A stretch of 64,000 bases of DNA, taken from the NCBI RefSeq assembly GCF_000190535.1, contig NC_015160.1, positions 3,906,001-3,970,000 of the forward strand. Direction: 5' to 3'. Below the pieces are notes generated by a model. It was given only the letters and a program-made list of their open reading frames with translations, ran no database searches and had not been told where the DNA came from. Source of the stretch: Odoribacter splanchnicus DSM 20712. Lineage in GTDB: Bacteria; Bacteroidota; Bacteroidia; Bacteroidales; Marinifilaceae. This document shows, piece by piece, positions 27,757 through 35,917 of this stretch. Each line of letters opens with the position of its first letter. Position 1 is the stretch's first letter. Both the position numbers and the translations under genes were made by a program.

Positions 27757-28746
27757 ATGAAAGTAATTTTCTATATTTTGATTTTTTGTCTTTTCTTGAT
27801 CTCGTGCGACGACGATGAAGAGAAGGTAATTCCTTCTTTGGACGGGGAATGGGAATTGACAAACTTTCATCTTTTCCCATGCTACACTAGTGACAAAGGT
27901 ATCAGTTTTACCATAGGAGATTCTTTGTATATGGGCTTAGGAATTCCCTTTCCATCTTCCTATAGTTCGCCCACCAAGTTATGGCGGTATATGGAAACAA
28001 TAAATTTTGTCGGTTGGGAGGCAATGAAAGATTTTCCGGGTACTCCCCGGACCGGGGCAGTTGCATTTACAATAAAAGACAAGGCATATATCGGTCTGGG
28101 CAAGTCTATCACTGATGAAAAGACATACTATAAAGATTTTTGGGTGTATGATGCCATAAGCAATAGTTGGGATTCCCTGACATTTGAATTTCCGGGAGAT
28201 GCTGTGGTGGATGCTGTGGCTTTCTCTTTAAACGGCATGGGATATGTCGGAACCGGTTTAAAAGCCAATGGACTATATTCCGGTGAATTTTATCAATTCG
28301 ATCCTCAATACGGTTGGGGAGGGAAAGCCAATATGGTATTGCCGAAAGCAGGAGCCACTACATTTCAACTCGACGGAACCGTTTATCTTTGTTTCGGACA
28401 CAACAGCCACGAAGATAGCCGGGACGTTTATAAATTCAATCCGGAAGAGTTTCGTTTTATACCGTTAAATTCTCTTTTACCTGATAAGTATCCGGGAATT
28501 ACACGTTCGTATGCATCTTCGTTCGTTTTAACTGTCGACGGACAGGAGTACGCTTACATTGCAGGAGGCGAATTAGGACTAAGTGTTGCTCCGCCCTATT
28601 GGTATTGCTGCCGGTACAATTACCTGAAAGATGAGTGGGAAGAAACTCCTCCCATGCCAAGATCCCGTCCTCACGTAATAACATTCACCAAGGACAATGC
28701 CGGCTATGTTTTATTTGATGACATCGCCTATAAGTTTGTTCCTTAG
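27757..28746 (+). CDS. Kelch-like repeat lipoprotein
   Basis: A 329-residue lipoprotein with signal MKVIFYILIFCLFLISC (lipobox LISC, cysteine 17) followed by an acidic tail CDDDEE, typical of surface export signals. Repeats of about 48 residues follow the pattern RTGAVAFTIKDKAYIGLG, VDAVAFSLNGMGYVGTG, KAGATTFQLDGTVYLCFG, alternating with W-x-YD phrases, as in kelch beta-propellers. Ligand and role unknown. It stands alone and ends at a strong perfect hairpin, next to the left side of the mobile element. Confidence 0.8.
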   Translation: MKVIFYILIFCLFLISCDDDEEKVIPSLDGEWELTNFHLFPCYTSDKGISFTIGDSLYMGLGIPFPSSYSSPTKLWRYMETINFVGWEAMKDFPGTPRTGAVAFTIKDKAYIGLGKSITDEKTYYKDFWVYDAISNSWDSLTFEFPGDAVVDAVAFSLNGMGYVGTGLKANGLYSGEFYQFDPQYGWGGKANMVLPKAGATTFQLDGTVYLCFGHNSHEDSRDVYKFNPEEFRFIPLNSLLPDKYPGITRSYASSFVLTVDGQEYAYIAGGELGLSVAPPYWYCCRYNYLKDEWEETPPMPRSRPHVITFTKDNAGYVLFDDIAYKFVP

Positions 28747-28747
28747 T

Positions 28748-28798
28748 ATTATTGCTGTTCGCTAAAATAGTCATTTTAGCGAACAGCAATAATATTTT
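28748..28798. terminator. Perfect 21-bp hairpin terminator after the kelch lipoprotein
   Basis: The arms at 28748-28768 and 28773-28793 are exact reverse complements of 21 bases around a 4-base loop AGTC, followed by ATTTTT. The stem begins two bases after the stop codon. Confidence 0.85.
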
Positions 28799-29205
28799 TC
28801 CTTCAGTTCCCTTATATTTTTCCGGTTTCCCCCCGGTTGTTGTCATTTTGTGATTTTCGTCAATCAAAAACATCGAAGGAGTAGTGAAAAAGATTATAGT
28901 CGGTTGCAATTCCACTGTCAAAACTGCCTTCTGTGATATTTACCCATTCTGAATGTAACTAATCAACGAAAATGAAGAGAAATAGAAGCTGGCGTAAACT
29001 AACTGATAATGAGTGAGAAACGGAACGATTTGCATAGAATTGCTCTTTTCAAAAAGGGCAGAAACATGCAGATTTAGGCAGAAGTTCAGTTACCAGAGTG
29101 TTACCTTGTTTTGATGTTGGTAACGATGGTGTAGCATTCGCTAACTGAAATATTTTCGCTCGTGTGGTTGTTGCTTTGGTCGGCAGTTTTCTGCGTATGT
29201 GAGGA
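28799..29205. other. Junction region between kelch lipoprotein and integrase
   Basis: No gene is visible. The left end of the mobile element should lie here. A 10-base word AGAAACATGC (29060-29069) recurs at 39340-39349 on the other side, a weak candidate for terminal direct repeats. A small inverted repeat GTTACC/GGTAAC lies at about 29100-29124. Confidence 0.4.
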
Positions 29206-29247
29206 ACGCTTTAATTCGGGTAATTTTACCCACAAATATTAAAGCGT
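29206..29247 (+). promoter_or_regulatory. Nested palindrome abutting the integrase start codon
   Basis: Outer arms ACGCTTTAAT (29206-29215) and ATTAAAGCGT (29238-29247) are perfect complements. Inside them GGGTAA (29218-29223) and TTACCC (29226-29231) form a second perfect stem. The outer stem ends at the base before the ATG at 29248. It could be an operator or an mRNA hairpin that hides the ribosome site. Confidence 0.7.
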
Positions 29248-30036
29248 ATGAAAACAGAGAAAATGAAGGTGTTGCTCTACCTTAAAAAGAGCGGTTTGGA
29301 CAAGTCGGGAAAAGCTCCGATTATGGGGCGTATTACCATTGAGCGTTCCATTGCTCAGTTTAGTTGTAAACTCTCCTGCAATCCCGATTTATGGAATCCA
29401 CGTGAGAGCAGAATGGACGGCAAGAGCCGCGAGGCGGTAGAAATTAATGGGAGGTTGGAAAATCTTCTGCTTTCCATTCAATCTGCCTATCAGTCGTTGA
29501 TTGCCAAAGGACAGCCATTTGATGCAACCGATGTAAAGGAACTGTTTCAAGGAAGTGTGCAGGCACGATGCAGGCTCATCGAAAGGTTGGATATGCTCAT
29601 CAAGGAGAAAGAAAGCCATATCGGTATAGACATCAAGGAAGAGTCTATGTCTGCCTATCATTCCACTCGGAAACGATTACAGGAGTTCATTCAGAGGAAA
29701 TACCATGTTTCGGACTTGGCTTTCTCACTGTTGACAGAAAACTTCATCTACGAATTACAGGCATTCTGTCTCGGCGAACTCGGTCATCAGCAAAGCACAT
29801 TTTTCAGAGTTGCAGCAGATTTGAAGACTGTCTGCAGGCTGGCTTATCGTGAGAGGCTGGCTGATACGCTTCTGTTTGATAAAGTACATATAGAACGAGG
29901 AGACAAGAAAGCACCTAAAGCTCTTGACCAAGAAGCATTGGACAAGTTGAAGGCAATCTGCTTTGATGAGTTGGAAGAGGAAATGGAAACCGCTCCTTAT
30001 CCCATAGTCTTGAAGGATTCTGATACCAATACCTAA
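29248..30036 (+). pseudogene. Tyrosine recombinase, N-terminal half only
   Basis: The 262 residues match the N-terminal arm-binding and SAM-like core-binding domains of Bacteroides integrases (MKVLLYLKKSG, GRITIERSIAQFSCKLSCNPDLWNPRESRMDG, SAYHSTRKRLQEFI, RVAADLKTVCRLAYRERLADTLLF). Similarity stops at EEEMET near residue 248, just where the catalytic domain should begin with RDLFLFxCYTG. None of the catalytic R, HxxR or Y motifs is present and the last residues (APYPIVLKDSDTNT) are foreign. Family members have about 400 residues. A cargo gene follows in the opposite direction, so a cassette insertion or deletion probably removed the 3' half. Confidence 0.85.
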
Positions 30037-30110
30037 GTCGCTTCTGTTACCGAAATCATGCTCCCACACCAATCCATTTGATTGAAGGCTCTTATTGGTA
30101 GGAGTTCTTT

Positions 30111-31400
30111 CTACTTATTTATTTCATTGTATAATTCTTTTGTTCTAGATTCATCAACTAGTAATTCAAGAAAGATTTTAGTGTCGCTAGTGATTTCTGG
30201 TTTGTTTAGAAGAATATTGCCAAGTGTTCTAAGTCTACTAAGTTGCCCGACATGACATATTCTTGATTTCAAGATTGAGTTTGTCTTTATTGTTTTTACA
30301 AACTCTTCTGCTGACTTGTTGTCAAATTTTTCAAACATCCTTGAAATTCTTGGTGCTGCCGCATCAGAATAAAACGAAGTTCTGCTGAAACTATAACTTG
30401 CACCTTTATATCCTACATATGTCAGAGTTAAAGCTGCTACTAATCTTTCAACATATTCGTCTGGGATAACAGAACCAAACGCTTCAAGTTCTCTTACAGA
30501 CAAGGCTTCTTGTGCCCAGTTATCTAAGTTCTTTTCTAGATTTTGTATATGGGGGGCATAGATTAACTTTCTGGTTGCCGTAGACAAGTATCTTAAGCCG
30601 TCAATTAAGCTAAATAAATCAACCCCCTTCTTATTCTTCATTGCATCACCTTCAAGGTACATTTTATCAAAACGTTGTCCTATTTGTTGTCGTATTTCTT
30701 TTGGCGTTACTTTCCACAAAATAGGAAAACTTAATTCAATGTTAGAACGAAAACGCGTTGAGATTGTATCCCCAATGTAGTATGTAAACAATTTGTTACA
30801 CATTTCTTTCTTATAAACTTCTGGTAAATCAATGAAAGCTTGTTCAACAGCTAATTCATGCTTGTCATAAGTATCCGTATCCATTTTAACGATATAATCG
30901 TTTACGTTGATTATTGGAATCGGAAACTCTTGTGATAACACATATTTGTTGCAATCTGCAATCATGTTTAGAACCTTAAAAAGGTTTGGATCGGAACTGT
31001 CTGGATGTCCGTCAAATATATTACGGGTTTCTCTTGCTTGATGTATGACTTTTTTTGCTTCCCAACTAAGAACACCTATTTTATACGCACCTTCTATTAA
31101 ATCATAATCAGTAATGTTATTTTGGAAGTCTTCGTAAGTCTTTGCAGATTTATTCATTTCCTTATTAAACAAGTCCAAACTTCTATGTATTATTTTTCTT
31201 CTTAGATCATCACTTACTGCATTCCAATAGCATCCAATAGCACTTCTTAATCCACCAGCCTTCAAAACTAGTCTTGCTTCTTCAATATATTTATTCCCTA
31301 TAAGTTCTTCTCTTACATTAGTTAGTTCTCTTTGTAAGTATTCAACTTTTTCAGCAGGAAGAATTATTTCTGTCGTTGTTTTTTTTACTATATTTACCAT
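30111..31400 (-). CDS. Unrecognised cargo protein with a HEPN-like Rx5H motif
   Basis: I do not recognise a named family. Counting from an alternative first ATG at 31496 it has 461 residues; I prefer the ATG at 31400 (429 residues), because the longer start lies inside a palindrome and adds a low-complexity basic tail. The N-terminal third is helical and contains RSAIGCYWNAVSDDLRR, then QARETRNIFDGH (RN-x4-H, residues 126-132 of the short form). This matches the catalytic Rx4-6H motif of HEPN ribonucleases, with the usual polar residue after the arginine, and the layout resembles DUF4145-like abortive-infection proteins. The C-terminal 250 residues are helical and unassigned. Its base composition is more AT-rich than its neighbours. 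It is bounded by a truncated integrase and a damaged HU gene. An antiviral or toxin role is inference. Confidence 0.6.
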   Translation of the reverse strand: MVNIVKKTTTEIILPAEKVEYLQRELTNVREELIGNKYIEEARLVLKAGGLRSAIGCYWNAVSDDLRRKIIHRSLDLFNKEMNKSAKTYEDFQNNITDYDLIEGAYKIGVLSWEAKKVIHQARETRNIFDGHPDSSDPNLFKVLNMIADCNKYVLSQEFPIPIINVNDYIVKMDTDTYDKHELAVEQAFIDLPEVYKKEMCNKLFTYYIGDTISTRFRSNIELSFPILWKVTPKEIRQQIGQRFDKMYLEGDAMKNKKGVDLFSLIDGLRYLSTATRKLIYAPHIQNLEKNLDNWAQEALSVRELEAFGSVIPDEYVERLVAALTLTYVGYKGASYSFSRTSFYSDAAAPRISRMFEKFDNKSAEEFVKTIKTNSILKSRICHVGQLSRLRTLGNILLNKPEITSDTKIFLELLVDESRTKELYNEINK

Positions 31401-31494
31401 GTTCTTCTTTTTTTGTATAATAATCACTCTTTTCTTTATAGCCTTAGCTAATATCAAATTTCCTAATTCCCTTAGAAGTACGAAGTACATTCTC

Positions 31495-31563
31495 AAAATT
31501 GTCTTATAGGACTTTTCAAAAAGTCTTATAGGACAATTTTAATTCTCTTATAAGACAATTTTT
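31495..31563 (-). promoter_or_regulatory. Near-palindromic control region with three GTCTTATAGGAC-type sites
   Basis: Sites lie at 31501-31512 and 31523-31534 (GTCTTATAGGAC twice) and 31546-31556 (TCTTATAAGAC). The first two, with their AAAATT/AATTTT flanks, form a 46-base palindrome (31495-31540) with only three mismatching pairs. It lies upstream of the HEPN-like gene on its strand and downstream of the HU gene. It may be an operator cluster for autoregulation or a terminator of the HU transcript. Confidence 0.6.
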
Positions 31564-31708
31564 GCCTTTTGCTAAGTATTGATTATCAGCGAGTTGCAAA
31601 ATTGTATTTTTAAACCTTGAAAACGGTGTTCCCGACACATATGGAAAATATCCTTTTCGTATGCCGGAAACACGTTTTTCGTTAAGGCATTACGATGCTG
31701 CCATCATG

Positions 31709-32119
31709 CTATTTTGCGTTTACGATATCTTCCTGCGGGGCGAAGTCGAGACTTCGGATGTCGAAAGAATCACGCATGGCCGTACTCTTGGTAAACTGCA
31801 CGTTCACCTGCTTTATGAGTTTCGCGCCCTTTGCCTTGGCTTCGACGGCCGTTGCTGCGCCCTCCGCCTTGATAGTGAGATGGAACGAACCGATGTCGCC
31901 CAGTCGCACGGTGTTGCCATTCTCCAAGGCCTCGATAACTTCGTATTGTAAGGCGTCCAACACAGCCTTCACGTCAGCACTCGACACGGTGGAGCGTTTC
32001 TCTATCCGCTTTACGATTTGCGCCAACGTTACCGGCGTGGTCGGTGCAGCCTGCGGATAAAACTCCACTTCTTCTTTCTTCAGCGGATTCTTCTTCGCTT
32101 GAATTACCTACTTTATCAT
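31709..32119 (-). pseudogene. HU-like DNA-binding protein with in-frame amber codon at position 4
   Basis: The frame 31709-32068 (119 residues from a GTG) is a Bacteroidetes long-form HU/IHF-like protein (VTLAQIVKRIEKRSTVSSADVKAVLDALQYEV, NGNTVRLGDIGSFHLTI). The same frame continues upstream through VIQAKKNPLKKEE, the normal family N-terminus, to an ATG at 32117-32119, but codon 4 is TAG (32108-32110), probably from a tyrosine TAC or TAT. Either the gene is dead or translation restarts at the GTG (32068), losing 17 residues. In related elements this protein helps shape recombination or transfer DNA. Confidence 0.75.
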
Positions 32120-32449
32120 ATCGCTTAGAATTAAAGGGTTAGTAATGCCACAAAGATACTAAATTTTACGATGAAGCCAGCAGAATATCTGAACATTCTG
32201 CTAAGAGAATGCCGATTATTCCCTAATTTCACTTATAATCCTTGTCCTGCACACGTTAATTTCTATCTGTGCTTACTTGCGCTTTCAAAAAAAAGTGTAT
32301 TATTATTTTCTGGTGTTAATCGTGCCCCTATACCGTTGTTGCCAACATTCGGGCTTGATAGGCTTCGTGCTTTAACAATTCAAGACAAATTTAAAACACA
32401 GATCCTTTGATACGATCAAGACCATGTCAATCTTAGGAGTACGATCGGC
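32120..32449. other. Gene-free stretch between HU and the Cdd1-like gene
   Basis: No convincing gene. A small hairpin AGCAGAAT/ATTCTGCT lies at about 32179-32202. The only plus-strand frame (79 codons) has no recognisable features. It should hold the HU promoter on the minus strand. Confidence 0.4.
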
Positions 32450-32719
32450 TCAGTCTTTCCAGAACCACCAGTTCAGCTTTTCCTTTTCCCTATGCTCTGG
32501 CGGTGTCTGCGCGAAGTAAACGGCACATCTGAAAGCATACAGTACGCAACGGTCCTGCACCACTCCAGCATAGTCGTTGGACAAAGCAAAGAGTACTTCG
32601 GGGGCTTTGCCTTTCAAGTCTGCAACGGAGGTTATCCCGATATTCCACAAATCGGTTGCAAGCGATTTCCCTATTCCGGGAATCACCGTCAGTTCCTTAA
32701 TTGTCTGCTCTTTGGTCAT
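32450..32719 (-). CDS. Helix-hairpin-helix protein of the Cdd1 (pathogenicity-locus) type
   Basis: About 89 residues from the ATG at 32719; a longer start at 32761 would overlap the VOC gene by 29 bases. Visible are the helix-hairpin-helix TVIPGIGKSLATDLWNIGI and the family tail DRCVLYAFRCAVYFAQTPPEHREKEKLNWWFWKD (shown here in parts: DRCVLYAFRCAVYFA and WWFWKD), which I associate with the Cdd1 family. Helix-hairpin-helix motifs bind DNA without sequence specificity. Function unknown. Cargo of the mobile element, 13 bases after the VOC gene. Confidence 0.75.
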   Translation of the reverse strand: MTKEQTIKELTVIPGIGKSLATDLWNIGITSVADLKGKAPEVLFALSNDYAGVVQDRCVLYAFRCAVYFAQTPPEHREKEKLNWWFWKD

Positions 32720-32732
32720 TGCACTTGACAAA

Positions 32733-33152
32733 CTACAAGACAAGATTTCCGTCTCTGTCAATCTGCCAAAAAGGGTTGTAGGCTACCTCGAACACATAGC
32801 CGTCCAAATCCTTGAAATAGCCGCTGTATCCTCCCCAATACACTTTCTGTGCAGGTTTCACAATGGTTGCTCCGAGCCGTTGTGCTTCCTGCATCACGGC
32901 ATTGACTTCCTCTTCCGATATGGCGTTATAACTGATTGTCATGCCCGAAAAGGCAGTCTGTTGATGGTATAACGTCGTATCTTTTTCCAATTCTTGCAGT
33001 GGGTATATCCCCAAGACTATCCCACCCAAAGGGAACAAGGCGTAAGTTTCCTGGCTCTGTTCCGACTTCTTCCAGCCCAATCCCTCATAGAAAGCCAATG
33101 CCTTTTGAAAGTCCTTTACTCCCAATGTAATCAAAGTGAATTTCTGTCTCAT
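32733..33152 (-). CDS. VOC/glyoxalase-fold protein
   Basis: A 139-residue protein of the vicinal-oxygen-chelate superfamily: FTLITLGVKDFQKALAFYEGLGW at the start, SEEEVNAVMQEAQRLGATIV in the middle and YSGYFKDLDGYVFEVAYNPFW at the end. These are two beta-alpha-beta-beta-beta modules. The superfamily includes glyoxalase I, fosfomycin and bleomycin resistance proteins; which applies here is not known. It may be a small-molecule tolerance cargo gene paired with the Cdd1-like gene. Confidence 0.85.
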   Translation of the reverse strand: MRQKFTLITLGVKDFQKALAFYEGLGWKKSEQSQETYALFPLGGIVLGIYPLQELEKDTTLYHQQTAFSGMTISYNAISEEEVNAVMQEAQRLGATIVKPAQKVYWGGYSGYFKDLDGYVFEVAYNPFWQIDRDGNLVL

Positions 33153-33241
33153 AAGTTGTATATTATTGAATTTGCCACAAAGTTACTCATTCTTAACGAG
33201 AAAGACGAATAAGTCAGCAGGAAACGTCCCTTGCGAAGGCT

Positions 33242-33535
33242 TTATCTTCGATAGTTCTTTTGCAATAGTTGGTTTATGTCGGAGAGTCGGTAGAGTATCT
33301 TCCCTGCAAACTGCGTGTAGGGAATGATTCTCCTGTCGCGGTAGTCCTGTAAAGTGCGGGGACTGATATACAGACGCTCGCACACTTCCTTGCCCGTGAG
33401 GAAATGTTCGCCAGCAAGGAGTGGCTTGTGCGTCTGTGCCACTTCCACAATCCGTTTCCCCACACCTCTCAATGCCGAGATGACCAGCTGCATCTCGTCC
33501 GTCTCCATGTTCAAGTCTCTTGCTGTTTCCATCAT
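33242..33535 (-). CDS. Excisionase-type helix-turn-helix protein (second of pair)
   Basis: A 97-residue protein with a MerR/excisionase-like DNA-binding domain: LTGKEVCERLYISPRTLQDYRDRRIIPYTQ then a wing GKILYRLSDINQLL. These small proteins regulate excision or transfer in Bacteroides elements. Its ATG overlaps the stop of the upstream HTH gene by four bases (33532-33535), so both are cotranslated. A longer frame over this stretch (33183-33647) is a shadow. Confidence 0.85.
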   Translation of the reverse strand: MMETARDLNMETDEMQLVISALRGVGKRIVEVAQTHKPLLAGEHFLTGKEVCERLYISPRTLQDYRDRRIIPYTQFAGKILYRLSDINQLLQKNYRR

Positions 33536-33822
33536 ATCTGTCTGTTTTTAGGTTTGTCCGATTTCGTAAGAAGCAATGTTTCCACATCCTCGCGCTTGTA
33601 ATAGCACTTGTGTCCGATTTGCGTAAACGGCAGCACACCCGTATCACGATAATGCTGCAAGGTGCGCTTGCTGATGTTCAGCAGCCGGCACACATCACCG
33701 TTGTGCAGCCAGTCCGTGTGCTTGCTTTTCTCTCCGAATGCCTTGTGGCAGCATTCTGCAAGGCTCAAGATTTCATCTCGAAGCTTTGCCCAATTAGTTT
33801 CTGTAATGATGTAATAGTTCAT
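33532..33822 (-). CDS. Excisionase-type helix-turn-helix protein (first of pair)
   Basis: A 96-residue protein with the same fold as its neighbour: WLHNGDVCRLLNISKRTLQHYRDTGVLPFTQ and the wing GHKCYYKREDVETLL. The N-terminal helix region (INTETNWAKLRDEIL-like) is a likely oligomerisation segment. The two HTH genes are probably an old duplication. The upstream region carries a minus-strand promoter-like TTGTCTTTGC near 34007-34016. Confidence 0.85.
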   Translation of the reverse strand: MNYYIITETNWAKLRDEILSLAECCHKAFGEKSKHTDWLHNGDVCRLLNISKRTLQHYRDTGVLPFTQIGHKCYYKREDVETLLLTKSDKPKNRQI

Positions 33823-34355
33823 AATTTTATATTGTTATTGTTTGTTGTTTCAGGTCTTTCCAGTTTCCATCGGCAAAGATAATGGCGTGCGTACACCTCT
33901 CAAAGCCGTGGTGAACAGCAGGGAAATGCCGGGAAGAATAAGGAAAAGGGCAATCCGCATCATCGGTTCGCATTTGCGTTTTCCTGCCCCATCTTCTTCT
34001 TTTGTTGCAAAGACAATGCAAGCGAGTGCAGAGGAAAGTTCACTTATCCTTTGCCGAGCGCAGCTTGTCTTATGCAAAATTAATATCGGGCATTTATTAT
34101 TCCATCACTTTTCATTCAAGTGGCAGCTTGTGGTGCTATGATGGGGACAAAAGAGACAGATTGATGTTCTTGCCACTGCACAAATGAGGTTAATAAGGTA
34201 ATTAAAGCAAAAGAGTACATCTGAAAGCAGACAGTAACATCCGTATTTCTGCTAATCTATCTTTCCTGTCATCCGTTTTTTGCTTAATGAGGCGATAAAT
34301 GCTCTTCTTGACAGCTTGTTCCCCTAAGAATTTTGCAGCGGACGAGCGCAATATT
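33823..34355. other. Divergent control region between the HTH pair and the VirE-like gene
   Basis: This stretch separates the minus-strand HTH pair from the plus-strand replication and mobilization genes. I see promoter-like signals on both strands but no credible gene; a minus-strand frame at 33850-34077 (75 codons) has a hydrophobic middle but no recognised homology. Confidence 0.45.
34308..34335 (+). promoter_or_regulatory. Promoter candidate of the VirE-like gene
   Basis: A TTG at 34308-34310 and a -7 like box GAATTTTG (34328-34335, one mismatch to TAnnTTTG) are separated by 17 bases. They point to a start near 34341 and favour the ATG at 34356. Confidence 0.35.
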
Positions 34356-35735
34356 ATGCAAGAAGACTCTGAATGCTTGGAAGTTACGCATGCTCACCCT
34401 AACTTCACTCTTGGAAACCAATTCAAGGGAATAATGAAAAAGAACGCAGATGCAGGCAATACAGGCAGCAGGAGAAATCCTCATCGAATGAGGAGTTCCT
34501 CCAAGAACGCAGAGATAGAAACCTACCTCTCCACACACTACGAGTTCAGATACAATACTGTACTGGGCAGAACCGAATATTGCAGTAAGGGTAATAATCG
34601 TTTTGTAAAGGTCGGTCGTTATGAAATCAATACGCTTCGCAGGGAACTTGATTGCGATGAAAGCATAGCGACTTCTGCTGAGAACCTTTATTCCATCATT
34701 GAAAGCAGCTTTTCTCCCCGTATCAATCCCGTGCAGGAGTATTTAAAAGGGTTGCCATTGATAGATATAGGTGATAGCAGTAGCTGTGATGATGCCGGTT
34801 GCAGGGATAGTAATGTGTCTTCTTTTTCACCGAAAGCAATTTCCGATTTGGCAAGTTACGTTGTTGTCCGTAATTCTAACAAATGGTTGCCGTATCTTAC
34901 CAAATGGCTTGTGGCGGTGGTCGCCAATGCGATGGACGACCGTGAGTGCCGTAACTATACCTGCCTTGTGTTGACAGGTGAGCAGGGAAAGTTCAAGACC
35001 ACGTTCCTTGACCAGCTCTGTCCCCCAGCACTGCACGGTTACAGTTACACAGGAAAAATATATCCGCAGGAGAAAGACACACTCACTTATATCGGTCAGA
35101 ACCTTATCGTAAATATAGACGACCAGCTCAAAGCCCTTAATAAGCGGGACGAGAACGAGCTGAAAAACCTCATCACCTGTCCGATGGTCAAGTACCGTAT
35201 GCCGTATGACAAGTATGTAGAGGAGCATCCCCACTTGGCAAGCTTTGTGGCATCAGTGAACGGCAATGACTTTCTTACAGACCCGACAGGTAGCAGAAGG
35301 TTTCTGCCCTTTGAAGTTCTTTCCATAGACATAGAGAAAGCCAAGCGTATTTCAATAGACAATGTCTATGCTGAAGCCAAAGCCCTGTTAAAGTCAGGTT
35401 TCCGCTATTGGTCTGATGATGAAGAGATTGCCGAACTATACAGAGAGAGTGAGGACTTTCAAGTACAGACTGCAGAAATGGAGCTCTTGTTGCGTTGCTT
35501 CGAGAAACCAGCGGAAGATGAAAACTATTCGTTAATGACGACTACGGAGATACTCACCTATTTGGGTATTTATACTCACCAACCACTTGTTGCCAAGCGT
35601 ATGGGCGAAGCCTTGAAGAAAGCAGGATACATAAAGGTGAGCAAACGAAGAAACGGTGGTAGCCCCATCTATGTCTACAAGATTAGGAAAATCTTGCCAT
35701 GCCCGCTCCGTCAAACTTGTAGTAGCCAAATGTAG
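34356..35735 (+). CDS. VirE/VapE-like P-loop ATPase of the mobile element
   Basis: About 459 residues. The Walker A motif is GEQGKFKTTF (about residue 209-218), Walker B like LIVNIDDQLKA follows, and then the sensor-like FVASVNGNDFLTDPTGSRRFLPFEV. These define the virulence-associated-E family of superfamily 3 helicase-like proteins common in Bacteroides mobile elements, thought to work with the element's primase in replication. The start 34356 is chosen from the promoter candidate; 34299 (longer) and 34434 (shorter) are alternatives. C-terminal winged helix is likely (LGIYTHQPLVAKRMGEALKKAG). Confidence 0.82.
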   Translation: MQEDSECLEVTHAHPNFTLGNQFKGIMKKNADAGNTGSRRNPHRMRSSSKNAEIETYLSTHYEFRYNTVLGRTEYCSKGNNRFVKVGRYEINTLRRELDCDESIATSAENLYSIIESSFSPRINPVQEYLKGLPLIDIGDSSSCDDAGCRDSNVSSFSPKAISDLASYVVVRNSNKWLPYLTKWLVAVVANAMDDRECRNYTCLVLTGEQGKFKTTFLDQLCPPALHGYSYTGKIYPQEKDTLTYIGQNLIVNIDDQLKALNKRDENELKNLITCPMVKYRMPYDKYVEEHPHLASFVASVNGNDFLTDPTGSRRFLPFEVLSIDIEKAKRISIDNVYAEAKALLKSGFRYWSDDEEIAELYRESEDFQVQTAEMELLLRCFEKPAEDENYSLMTTTEILTYLGIYTHQPLVAKRMGEALKKAGYIKVSKRRNGGSPIYVYKIRKILPCPLRQTCSSQM

Positions 35736-35917
35736 TAGAATGTGTAGTATTGTCTTATACTACAAAGTAATACTGATTATCAATCATTTATCACAAAATA
35801 GTATGTAGTAAGAAGAAAGATGAAAAAGTTTGGAGAGGAAAAACTTTGGAAACGGTAAAACCATAAAAACAGACAAACATAAATAATTATCATTCAACCC
35901 ATTAAAGTATCAAAACA

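Noticed and set aside
33183..33647. 154-codon minus-strand frame over the HTH gene
   Set aside because: It overlaps both HTH genes in another frame; the HTH frames have clear domains and an ATGA junction.
33850..34077. 75-codon minus-strand frame before the HTH pair
   Set aside because: It has a hydrophobic middle but covers the promoter-like region of the HTH genes and has no recognised family.
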